Shown piece by piece: positions 41,987-51,381 of a DNA stretch of 64,000 nucleotides. Below the pieces are notes generated by a model. The model saw nothing but the letters and a program-made list of their open reading frames with translations, did not search any database and was not told the DNA's origin. Source of the stretch: Phytophthora colocasiae (lineage: Eukaryota > Oomycota > Peronosporomycetes > Peronosporales > Peronosporaceae); assembly GCA_018806915.1 (NCBI GenBank), contig JAGKQI010000031.1:1-64000 (forward strand), in the 5' to 3' direction. Both the position numbers and the translations under genes were made by a program. Every line of letters begins with the position of its first letter. The first letter of the stretch is position 1.

Positions 41987-44833
41987 ATGTCCGATCCGCC
42001 TCCCTCGCCCCCTTTGACGCCGAGAACGCCCTCGAGCGAGCACTCGATTCGATCCGCTCGATCCACCGCCTCCCGCTTCTCAACCCCCGGAGTGAACCCT
42101 GAGCTGGTCACCTTGCAAGCGAGACTGGCCCATAGCCAACGGATGCGCGAAACCTTGAGTCGCGATCGGGACCACCTGGACGACACCGTTCGCCGGTTGC
42201 GATCCGACATGGAGGATATGGAGCGCTTCCGGGACGACCAGGCGGAGGAGATCTTGCGGCTGAACGCCGAAATCGCTCGCCTGCGGTCGGGAACCGGAGA
42301 TGTTATCGGTGGGGACGCGATCGCCGCCTTGCAGGATCAGCGGGCTCAGCACGACGCCGAACGGCGGGAGTCTGAGCAGCGAATAGCCCGGATCCAGGCG
42401 CGGCTAGACTCTGCGCTCGAGGATCTCGACTTCCGGCTGGCCGAACTTCGCATAGCCGGGGAGACGGAGATTGAACTCCGGGATGAGCTTCAGGATCGTG
42501 AACGGGAGCTCGCCGCCGTGCGTCATGACTTGACTCTCACTCAGCGTAGCCTTGAGCGCTGGCAGAGGAACGATTCCTCCCAAGGTCCACAAGCGGCTAT
42601 GGCCATGCCCGCTGATCAGACTCGCCCTACGGCAGAGGAGGCTCGGTTGAGGTTGGAGTTGACACGGACCCAAGCGGAGTTGCTCGCCGCTCGAGCCGAA
42701 GTCGCGTACCTGGAACGCGAGGCAGAGGATCACCAGGCTGAACTGGCTCGGGCACACCTCGCCTTGGAGGACGTATCCGCACCGGATTCTCGCGCCCCGC
42801 CTTTGGATGCAACCGCCGATGCCGCCGCCGTATCCAGTCTGGAGAAAGATCTGGCGGACACCTTGGGAAATCTGGAAATAATCCAGCACGACCGGGACCA
42901 GCTCTCCGTCCAGCATTGTGCCGCAATTGCCGAGCGGGATCAGGCCGTCGCAGACCTGGATCAGGCCCGCCTCGACCTGGATCAGGCAGTGCGAGATCTC
43001 AATCGAGTCACAGTGGATCGTGATCGAATCCAGGTCGACCTGGACGACGCCACCCAAGATCGTTTATCGGTCCTCGCAGGCCTTGACGTGGCCCGTTCCG
43101 CCCGGGATGCGGCGACACAGGAGCTTGACCAACTCCAGCGACAGAACGCGTCGGCCCTCGCTGACCTCGACCAACTCCAGCGACAGAACGCGGAGCTTCG
43201 ACAGGCTCATCAAGAGCTGGACGCTGATTATGCCGAAGCCGAACAACAGCTGCATCACGCCGAGGATTCCTCTGCTCGGTTGTCCTCGTGGATCGCGGAT
43301 CGACGGGCGGCTCGTGCCACCAAAAGATCTCGAAGCGCCTCCGCTTCCCCAGCCGTTCCTCCTTCCTCACGCAAGCGTCCAGCTCGGAGCTCCCCAGCAC
43401 CCCGGGATCTAAAAACTGCGGCTACCGAAGCTCCCGGGTCAACCCAGCCTGTCACACCAACGGTGGTTCCGACCCCGGCAGGATCAACGGCGAGCCCGCT
43501 GGATCTGTTGGCGGATCAAGCTTCTGGGCAGGCCGGAGGGGAGGAAAGCGACACTCCAGCCCCTGATCCGACCCCAGCACCGACGGATCAGTCCGGATCA
43601 CTCCCCGCCGATGGCGATTCGCAGGACGAGGAAGAGGAAGACTCCGACTACGATCCCCAGCACCCATTCTCGTCGCCGTCCGAAGAGGACGAGAGTCCAG
43701 AACCCAGCAATGGAACTAGTTCTGAGGCCGAATCGGAACGTTCCAACGAGGCGGAGGACTCCGAGGAGGACGATATTCTACACATGAGCCACCAACGATC
43801 TATCTCGACGCACCGGCGCGAATCCGGTCAGGTTCCGAGAAGCGGACCTTCTGGCGCTCGTGGATCGGGGTCTCCGGACGGCTCAACCCCATCTCCGGAT
43901 GGATCAGGCCCGCTGTCTCCGGGATCACCTCCGGGTTCTCTGTCACCGCCGCCACCTCCTCTCGGCGGTTCCCCGCCCCTCGGGCTCCGACCACCCCTGT
44001 TCCCGGTCGCCTCTTTCATTCCAGGGTACGATCGGCAGCGCACCTTCGCGGCCGCTGACATCGTACCGTGGGATCCGCAGGTGATCGGGCAGTATTCGAT
44101 CGTGGGTCTGATCGCCAATTCTCTGGGCAAACGGTTGTTGATCCCTTCGGGTTGGCTGTTCCCTTCCCAGATACAGGCTGGGCCTGCACCGACCCCCCGC
44201 ACCGAATACCTCCACGAGCTGATCACGGGTGTGAACGTGCTTGATCTGCTGGCTCTGGAGTCGTGGAACGACTTCGCGAACCCGGGTCCCCTCACGTTCG
44301 ACCTCGATTTGCATGAGAGGGAGAGAACACCCCTCGCGGCCGTGGCTGCCACCTATCGCGTCCTGGAGGAACGGCACCGCCAGGCGTTTTGGGAATCCAC
44401 CCATAACCTCGAGATTACCTCTGCCATGCAAGATGCGGATCTCGAACTGCAGCGGTATTACGTCGCTCGCAAGGCCAGGCGGAGTCGGGCTGGGTCTGCT
44501 TGGCGCCAGTTCCTCGCCTCCTTCCCCGCCATAATGCGCGACCAGTGGTTCGATCTCGACATCCTGTTGGATCCGTTCTTCCTTCACCTCCCCATTCCGG
44601 GAGTGGATGTGGTTCGTTGGTATCCCGGCGTGGTCTCTCGGCGTGCCAACCGGGCGGATCCCAACGCGAACGTCCCAGAGCCGGCGAACCTGATCGAGGC
44701 TCTGGAGGAGTGTGACGAGGAGGATCCGTGGCGTAACCAGTATCGGCAAGACCCGGTCAACCATCCCGCCACCAGGATCCCCCGCCTTATCGGCAAGTTC
44801 AATCCTTCTCCCGCTGGGGCCGCTTCTCCGTAA
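41987..44833 (+). CDS. E2 antisense ORF: intact coiled-coil protein (948 aa)
   Basis: Uninterrupted frame, antisense to gag-pol. The frame is open from 41837, but the first conserved Met in all three copies is at 41987 (M-S-D-P-P). Layout: S/P/R-rich head (1-45); long coiled coil with regular heptads (about 45-470; for example 'LAAVRHDLTLTQRSLERWQR'); basic patch 'RRAARATKRSRSAS', a possible nuclear signal; acidic S/E/D-rich then proline-rich middle (about 530-690); C-terminal domain of about 280 residues starting 'PLFPVASFIPGYDRQRTF', with 'GKRLLIPSGWLFPSQIQAG'. I recognise no enzyme motif. Relative to E1 and E3, E2 has an extra in-frame 14 residues ('SALADLDQLQRQNA' block). A structural, nuclear or regulatory role is possible; unknown. 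Confidence 0.85.
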   Translation: MSDPPPSPPLTPRTPSSEHSIRSARSTASRFSTPGVNPELVTLQARLAHSQRMRETLSRDRDHLDDTVRRLRSDMEDMERFRDDQAEEILRLNAEIARLRSGTGDVIGGDAIAALQDQRAQHDAERRESEQRIARIQARLDSALEDLDFRLAELRIAGETEIELRDELQDRERELAAVRHDLTLTQRSLERWQRNDSSQGPQAAMAMPADQTRPTAEEARLRLELTRTQAELLAARAEVAYLEREAEDHQAELARAHLALEDVSAPDSRAPPLDATADAAAVSSLEKDLADTLGNLEIIQHDRDQLSVQHCAAIAERDQAVADLDQARLDLDQAVRDLNRVTVDRDRIQVDLDDATQDRLSVLAGLDVARSARDAATQELDQLQRQNASALADLDQLQRQNAELRQAHQELDADYAEAEQQLHHAEDSSARLSSWIADRRAARATKRSRSASASPAVPPSSRKRPARSSPAPRDLKTAATEAPGSTQPVTPTVVPTPAGSTASPLDLLADQASGQAGGEESDTPAPDPTPAPTDQSGSLPADGDSQDEEEEDSDYDPQHPFSSPSEEDESPEPSNGTSSEAESERSNEAEDSEEDDILHMSHQRSISTHRRESGQVPRSGPSGARGSGSPDGSTPSPDGSGPLSPGSPPGSLSPPPPPLGGSPPLGLRPPLFPVASFIPGYDRQRTFAAADIVPWDPQVIGQYSIVGLIANSLGKRLLIPSGWLFPSQIQAGPAPTPRTEYLHELITGVNVLDLLALESWNDFANPGPLTFDLDLHERERTPLAAVAATYRVLEERHRQAFWESTHNLEITSAMQDADLELQRYYVARKARRSRAGSAWRQFLASFPAIMRDQWFDLDILLDPFFLHLPIPGVDVVRWYPGVVSRRANRADPNANVPEPANLIEALEECDEEDPWRNQYRQDPVNHPATRIPRLIGKFNPSPAGAASP

Positions 44834-44952
44834 GTCATGTTAACTTCGATCACCTGCAGCAAGGCTCGGGGCTTCTCCCCGGGTTCGGATTCGGAACCCC
44901 ATCCAGGGCCGCTCTGCATTCTTCCATCTCCATTCGTAACCCTCATAATCTT
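44834..44952. other. E2 non-coding stretch up to the E3 insertion
   Basis: First part of the 3' non-coding stretch between antisense ORF and pol. It continues after E3 at 59082-59322. ATCT at 44949-44952 is the left target-site duplication of E3. Confidence 0.85.
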
Positions 44953-46446
44953 GTGGTGAAGCGGACGAAAATTTTTCCCGGAGAGGCGATGTCAGCCACG
45001 AACCCGAATAGAGTCGGAACGAGCGACAGGGGGGGACCGGTGATCGCCAGATCTGGGTCGAATCAGACGGAGGTACGATGGGTCCCGCCGGGAACAGGCA
45101 ATGGAGACACCGGCGAAGAAGCAGGTGGAGCGGTGTTCGTGGGTGATCCGAATCCTGCCGTGGTGTTCGTGGGTGATCCGAATCCTGCCGGAGGAAGAAT
45201 GGGGAAATCAAGGATGTTCTCGCGCGATCAACGATGACGGGTCCCCAAGCGAGCATGATCAGCTTACCCTGGCGCCCCGAAGCCTCTAACAGCACGATCC
45301 AACTTCCCCGGGCGGCGACGAAGCGAGATCACGCAAGATCGCGCAATGACCCTCTCCCGTATAAGTACGAGATCAGCTCCGGATCAAGGTCAACCCCAGG
45401 CGCGACGCAAACTCTTCTTGTGGCCTGATCCGGATTCTAAGAAGGATCACCAAGCGGGATCAGGCAGTGATCTAGTCCCGATTAAGTACGAGATCAAGCT
45501 CCGGTTAAGTGCGAGATCAAGTCCCGATTAAGTACGAGATCAAGCTCCGGTTAAGTGCGAGATCAAGCTTCGGTTAAGTGCGAGATCAAGCTTCGGTTAA
45601 GTGCGAGATCAAGCTTCGGTTAAGTGCGAGATCAAGCTTCGGTTAAGTGCGAGATTAAGCTTCGGTTAAGTACGAGATCAAGCTTCGGTTAAGTACGGAA
45701 TCGGCTCAAGATCAGGGTTAGGGGAATCAAGCTAGTGATCAGCTATGTAGCCAGTGTCATGTGATCGTAGGATAGTAAATCAGGATGGGATTAGTAGGCA
45801 TAGGAATAACCATAAACAGAATCGAATTTGCCCTGAATCACTCAAGTGTCTTCGCTACGTCTGGAACCGGGAACTACATTGGCCCTACAAGCGTCAGGAA
45901 GGTAAGGATACGTGAACTAGTATAGCGGTTAAGTCTGGATAATATATTGGCCAGCTTTGCCCTATCTAGTGAACTATCCTTTAAGTGCATACATCGGATC
46001 GGAAGGAATTGGTTGTTTAGCCTAAAGATCCCGTCGAATCTCGCCCCCTCAAGACCCCCGCTATCGGAAGCGGAAAACAACGGAAAGGAAGGGACCGAAT
46101 CCCGAACATTGGACTATTGGAAGACCTGGATCAAGAACCAGGCACCCGGATCAAGGCTCGAGAACTCGCCTACGACCGGGATCAAGTACCCCGAGGTGGA
46201 GTGAAGAACTTCCACGCCGCCTCAAACCCCTGCGTCACCCAAGCCCAAGACCTTCTTCTCGTCCCAAGACATCTTCAGAAGTTACCTGGAAGAGCGTAAC
46301 CCGCCTACCGACGGGTACACAAGATGAACACTACACGCAACAAGATCACGGATCATCGGGGGACCCCCTCCGTTAGTCGGTGTCTGGGCGCAAGTGGCGA
46401 TCGCGATCGGCCTCAACCAGATTTTGGTCAGATCCGCTCCACCACA
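44953..46446 (+). repeat. E3 5' LTR
   Basis: TGTGGTGAAGCGGACGAAAA to GATCCGCTCCACCACA, 1494 bases. Contains a 30-base tandem pair (from 45133) and a 23-base array (about 45480-45690) with two unit types, TCCCGATTAAGTACGAGATC and CTTCGGTTAAGTGCGAGATC. Confidence 0.97.
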
Positions 46447-48778
46447 ATGGTGCGCGTGCCCGGATCTTCTGGTGACTTCGGATATCACCGTGAGTCCCAA
46501 GAAGATGTCAAGATTAAAGAAGAACAAGGGAAGAAGTGCCTACGAAGGTTGGATCAACGGAGGCACCGCTAAAAACGGAAAGATCCACAGATCAGCAGAG
46601 TTCTGGGAGGATCTCTACTGACAGACATGAGGCAGACCTGGATCGCAATCCAGATCTCGAAGAAAAACCTCGAATTCCTCCCAAGGCCCTGTCGAGGGTT
46701 ATTTGCGGATCTCGATGAGAATCGAGATCCGCACACGAGCGATAAGGAATCAGCAAAGCTGAAACCTAATCTGCTCACCAAGTCCACTGGTGCCTCAAGA
46801 TCGACCAAGAAAAAGAAGATCAAGAGCACCCGGACGAAATTGAAGGCTCCAGACTCAGAGCCAGAGGATGTGATCAACTCCAGGATCAACGATCACCAAG
46901 GACGCGATCGAACAGGCCTACTACAGGAAGAGGCTAAGCGAGACCTTGCTTAATGATCCTGTTCTTACGATCATACAAGTCCGCCAGATCGGTAACCTCA
47001 CCGGCCCAGTGTCGAAGCCCCGGATTAGCTCTGACCGCCTGAACGCGGTGAAGATTCTACTTGATCTGCTCCAAGAAGCTGGTTTGGTGGCTGGAGAGTT
47101 CGACCCAAACTCTCTATTTGACTTGGAACTGCAAGCGATTCAATCTGCGACCCATGATCTATTCGACTCCCTCAAGATCTTGGTCGGCGAGCGCCTACTG
47201 ACGCCCGACCCAGGCTATCAGACTGGGTCGTCATGCTACGCGTCAGCGACCTCGGAACCAGACTCAGATAGCCCGAGAGGGTTGCAACGCATGTCGTTAG
47301 GGCCCTCCGGCGCCAAGTTCCTGAAATCGCGTGTGAAGAAACAGGATACGCGATCGATGGCCGCAAAGCTGGAGGTCAAGATGCCCGATCAGCAAGAAAA
47401 TCGCCGGATCCGGACGGACCAGACCGCGCCGACGACTAATTCCACTGGATCGAGCAACAAGTTGGACGATTACTTTCAAATGGCGATGGATCGTTTCTTG
47501 AAGGAACGGAATCTCGCGACACCCCGATCGCCGATCAAAGGGGAGTTGGATGTTGAAATGGAGTCCGTCACGGCCTCGGATCCGGATGCATGGGAATACG
47601 ATCCGGACGATATGGGCATACCAAGTTCTGGTGGACAGATGTCGAGCCGAGCAGCGATCGCATCCGCGGCAATCGGTCAAGGAGGATCGTCGATGATCCA
47701 GCGGGTCCGGATCTCAGCGATCTCGGATCTGAAAGATTTTGCGGGTAAAGATCTGGACGAAGATCGCGCTCGGGCCTGGATCAGTAAAGTCAAGTCAGCA
47801 TTTCAGCGCGATCAGGCTACGGAAGAAGAGAAATGCCTCACATTTGCAGATCTGATGGTGGGACCGGCAAAGAACTGGTACAGGCAGCTCAGTCGAACGA
47901 CGAAAACCAAGTGGGCAGATCTGTTGGACAGTTTCCAGACCCAGTATTGTGGGTTGGGTATGTCGGTCGCGTGGCAATACTATCACGCTCGCAAGCGATC
48001 GGAAGAGACTCCTCTCGATTATCTCTACCGGCTCAACGTGGCGGCTTTACGTGCTAGACTGAAGATCAAGGACGGGAGCCCTAAGGCCCGCCGAGAACAT
48101 GTGGACCACTACATAGAGACATTGGGAGATCCGGAGTTAGCTGATCGGCTGACCCTACTCCGACTGAGTGACGTCGATGAGCTGGAGGAGGTACTTCGTG
48201 CCCGGGAACGGGCGAAAAGCAGACAGCGTAAATCTGCGTTCGGATCGAAGTATAGACAAAAAGCACCGGCCAGTGCCCCAGCAGCACCCACCCGAGCGGT
48301 GGTACGGGCGATCCAAACCCAAGATCCGAGCTCGGAATCAGAGGAAATATCCGGATCGGACGGATCCGACTCTGAAGGCGATCTCCGGAGAATATATCTT
48401 GCTGCGTCGGAAGACAAGCAGATCGGCACTGGGGGCGTCCCCCACCAACAGGATCAGTCGCGATCGCAGGTGAACACGCAAGATCGAGGCCGGATCGCGG
48501 ATCGCAGGGGTACGTCGGACCACGATCGAGGTCGCTGTTCACACTGTGGATCGCGGAAGCATACGGATCTGGACTGCTGGAGACGTCTAACCTGCGAAAA
48601 GTGCGGGAAGAGAGGTCATCCAACAGATCGTTGTCTGTATACCTGCCGTGGTTGTGGGGAGATCCATGAAGCTGGAGAATGCCCCATGGAAGAATTCTAC
48701 AACCAGATCCGCAAGTGGTACGACCCGACCCGACATGCCGGATTGTTCCCCGAGAAGGTGGAAAAGATGTTAAACTAG
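46447..48778 (+). pseudogene. gag: E3 gag, three frame changes near the start, open from 46946
   Basis: About 775 residues if joined. Against E1 there is a lost G near 46529, an extra base near 46703 and another near 46878; from 46946 on, 610 codons are open. Capsid core ('KDFAGKDLDEDRARAWISKV', 'YRQLSRTTKTKWADLLDSF', 'ARKRSEETPLDYLYRLN') at about 47700-48200. Three zinc knuckles at 48535-48670: C-S-H-C-x4-H-x4-C, C-E-K-C-x4-H-x4-C and C-R-G-C-x3-H-x4-C. The TAG stop at 48776 abuts the slip site. Gag packages element RNA in the cytoplasm. Confidence 0.9.
46448..46465 (+). promoter_or_regulatory. E3 primer-binding site overlapping the gag start codon
   Basis: TGGTGCGCGTGCCCGGAT, one base after the LTR. 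That one base (A, 46447) plus TG of the site forms the ATG of gag. Its complement has tRNA 3'-end geometry. Confidence 0.75.
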
Positions 48779-48819
48779 GACGCTCGCCGGTTTGGAAACC
48801 GGTACGAGCCGAGCGTTCT
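48769..48819 (+). promoter_or_regulatory. E3 gag-pol -1 frameshift site: GTTAAAC plus stem-loop
   Basis: In the gag frame the codons are ATG TTA AAC TAG, so G-TTA-AAC (48769-48775) is an X-XXY-YYZ-like slip site (the first base departs from the strict rule) directly before the stop. Slipping back one base gives GTT AAA CTA GGA, which is the pol frame. Downstream 48777-48786 can pair with 48810-48819 (ten pairs, one G-U), enclosing CCGGTTT/AAACCGG (48787-48802). The spacer is unusually short if the whole outer stem forms. Confidence 0.7.
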
Positions 48820-51381
48820 GAGTACTGCATCTATGCATATGTGAACAAGAAATCGAGAGATCAAGATAGGGAGAATTCGGATCTGCGCGGTAATACATGT
48901 AAGTTGCATTCGTATACTGCTAAGATCGCGAGTCTTCCCCGGATCGATGAGTTCTCGCGATCTGGTGCGGAAGTGGCTTTGGATCTCAAGGAAGGAGAAT
49001 CCAGGGGGTATTGGAAATACCACGCACCAGGAAAATGGTTCCGCCAAGCCAAGATCTCAGGCAAGATCAATCAGGAAAGAGCGATCTTGCTCCTGGACAC
49101 TGGCGCCGAGGTATCCATCTTGGATACCACCTTTGCTCGTAAGGTTGGGTGCCACTTTGACACTAGTCAGAGACAGGAGTGTGTTGGGATCGGCGATAAT
49201 GTGTACACCACCGAGGGAAGAACGAGGATCAAGATCACACTTGCGGGATATTTGGTCTACTTTTTCGATATTTGGATCGGAGATCTATCCGGACAAGATG
49301 CGATCCTGGGTATGGATTTCATGATCCCGGCTGGGGTCCGGATGGATCTGGCAGAGGGATCGATGTGCTTACCTAATGAAGTGGGGATACCACTTAGTGG
49401 TCGCAAAAGATTATACGGGGAGAAGGTGAGATCAGTGAAATTGGAGGAAGATCTACATATCCCAGTTGGGGGATCTGAAGAGACCGCCTCGAGAGTGAAA
49501 TTATCGGCGACGGAGAAATTATGGGTGACCAGAGGCGACCGATGGGTACCCACCGTGGTAAATGGACCCGGCCGAACTCGGTACTTAGTGATCACGAATT
49601 TGAGCGAGAAGATTTTACGACTGGATCACAGATTACATGTCGGGATGGTACTTGATCAAGGAAAAGTTCCTCGCTACCCCGGGTTTGTGTCGGTCGGGTC
49701 CCGGCGTTACATGGAGTGGCAGAATCTAGCTCTAGAAGCGACTGTGGACGCAAGGCCAGAACCTCAGGAATCCGTAGAGATACCCTTACCGTCGGTCGAA
49801 CGGCCGACCTACGTTACGCCGCGATCTATACTCCGTCGAGGTGAGGCAATCAAGACCGATCCTGATCCGGCACCAATATCGACATTGGAACCGCGATCAC
49901 CGACCGATACGGCCGAAGTCAAGGTCGCATTCATCGACCCCCAACCGGATCCCACGGATACCCCACCGATCACGATCAGTTCCGACAAGACCCCGAGTGG
50001 CGAAGCTGGGGGCGGTGAGACTGAGACGAATGAGAGCTTGCCAGATCAGGCCCCAGGTCGGACAGATCGGACATGCGAAGAAGAGATCGAGAAAAAAACA
50101 GAAAAACCAGATTTTCAAATCGAGATCAAACATGAATCCGACGCCGATGCCGTCCCCATGGTTAAAGACACCCCGATCTTGACAGCCAAGGACGATAGGC
50201 TGCGTGATCAATCAACGGATGAACCGGATCCGACATCTCCTGAAGGGATCGAGAACGCTGATCAGACCCACTTACACGAAAGTGGCGATTTTTCGGCCGA
50301 AGATCTAGCCGATAATCTCGCAGTAGTACCGGAGATCCAGATTTCCACCACTGAAGAAGTCAGGATCGAAGATCTGCAAGTAGGAAATCCGGGATCGGCT
50401 ACCCCGGAGGAGATCGAGAAACTTCGACAGATTATTTGGAAGAGGCGACATCTCCTGATCGGAAAGGGAAACGCACTTCCTCCAGCGGCCAAGGGTGTTA
50501 TATGCGATATCGACGTGGGTGATGCAAAGCCGATCGCACAACGAGTCCGAAAGGTGGCGCCACAGTTCCGCGAGAAAGTATCGGATCTCATCAAAGGACT
50601 CCTAGCTGCCAAGATCATCCGGCCATCGACCTCGCCATGGGCATCGCCGATCGTGGTGATCATCAAGAAGAACGGTGTAGACATCCGACTATGTATCGAT
50701 TATCGGCTGGTGAACGGTCTCACGAGGCTGATGATCTACCCAATGCCTCTGATCAATGACCTGTTAGAAGATCTTGACAAGGTTCTGTGGTACTGTTCAT
50801 TAGACATGGCGAGTGGATTCTGGGTCGTATCAATGACCGATCGAGCTCGCGCGATCTCAGCTTTCATCACCCCGTTCGGCCTCTTCGAGTGGAATCGCAT
50901 GCCGTTCGGGCTGAAGAACGCCCCTCAGATCTATCAACGTCTTGTGGACAACGCCCTATATGGATTTTTGAAGATCTCCCAGTCAGGGAATACGAAAGAC
51001 TCTACAGATGTGTTTGAATCAGGGGTCCCGGAAGATCCTGGTCGCCCGTCGGTTCTAGGACGGAGATCTTACATCGACGATATCTTGATCACGACTGGAT
51101 CATGGGATCAAATGTGCGATCGGGTGGAAGACCTATTGGAGGCCTGTGATAAATGGAATCTCTCGATCAGTGTGGCGAAGAGCTTCTGGGGCATGGATAA
51201 GGTGGAATATCTCGGACACAAAGTGTCGATCGACGGATTGGAGGCAAACCCGAAAGACCTGAAGTCTCTGACAGATCTGCCATTCCCTGGGTCGCTCCGA
51301 TCCATGCAATCGTTCCTGGGAAGTTTGAATTACTATAGTCGGTTCATCGAGGATTACGCGATCTATGCATCGGTCCTATGA
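48769..51381 (+). CDS. pol: E3 pol, first part: protease and reverse transcriptase
   Basis: Frame -1 to gag, open from 48679 and so overlapping gag by 100 bases. Retropepsin: 'ILLLDTGAEVSILDTTF' with the catalytic Asp codon at 49096, and 'DAILGMDFMIPAGV'. A long acidic linker (about 49750-50430). RT: 'SPWASPIVVIIKKNGVDIRL', 'CSLDMASGFWVVSMTD', 'FEWNRMPFGLKNAPQIYQRL', then about 35 extra residues, then Y-I-D-D at 51070-51081, 'WNLSISVAKSFWGMDKVEYL' and 'SMQSFLGSLNYYSRF'. The frame ends at 51381 because two bases (AT) present in E1 and E2 are missing near 51372; RNase H and IN continue in the next frame. Confidence 0.92.
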   Translation, partial: VKLGRSPVWKPVRAERSEYCIYAYVNKKSRDQDRENSDLRGNTCKLHSYTAKIASLPRIDEFSRSGAEVALDLKEGESRGYWKYHAPGKWFRQAKISGKINQERAILLLDTGAEVSILDTTFARKVGCHFDTSQRQECVGIGDNVYTTEGRTRIKITLAGYLVYFFDIWIGDLSGQDAILGMDFMIPAGVRMDLAEGSMCLPNEVGIPLSGRKRLYGEKVRSVKLEEDLHIPVGGSEETASRVKLSATEKLWVTRGDRWVPTVVNGPGRTRYLVITNLSEKILRLDHRLHVGMVLDQGKVPRYPGFVSVGSRRYMEWQNLALEATVDARPEPQESVEIPLPSVERPTYVTPRSILRRGEAIKTDPDPAPISTLEPRSPTDTAEVKVAFIDPQPDPTDTPPITISSDKTPSGEAGGGETETNESLPDQAPGRTDRTCEEEIEKKTEKPDFQIEIKHESDADAVPMVKDTPILTAKDDRLRDQSTDEPDPTSPEGIENADQTHLHESGDFSAEDLADNLAVVPEIQISTTEEVRIEDLQVGNPGSATPEEIEKLRQIIWKRRHLLIGKGNALPPAAKGVICDIDVGDAKPIAQRVRKVAPQFREKVSDLIKGLLAAKIIRPSTSPWASPIVVIIKKNGVDIRLCIDYRLVNGLTRLMIYPMPLINDLLEDLDKVLWYCSLDMASGFWVVSMTDRARAISAFITPFGLFEWNRMPFGLKNAPQIYQRLVDNALYGFLKISQSGNTKDSTDVFESGVPEDPGRPSVLGRRSYIDDILITTGSWDQMCDRVEDLLEACDKWNLSISVAKSFWGMDKVEYLGHKVSIDGLEANPKDLKSLTDLPFPGSLRSMQSFLGSLNYYSRFIEDYAIYASVL

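Noticed and set aside
43943..44764. Minus-strand 273-codon frame opposite the C-terminal domain of the antisense ORF (also at 26073-26873 and 54773-55594)
   Set aside because: Low-complexity shadow (R/G/E rich). The plus-strand frame in E2 is three times longer, uninterrupted and conserved with in-frame indels.
46448..46465. A tRNA gene at the PBS
   Set aside because: Only the complement of a tRNA 3' end is present; no cloverleaf can be formed around it. It is a primer-binding site.
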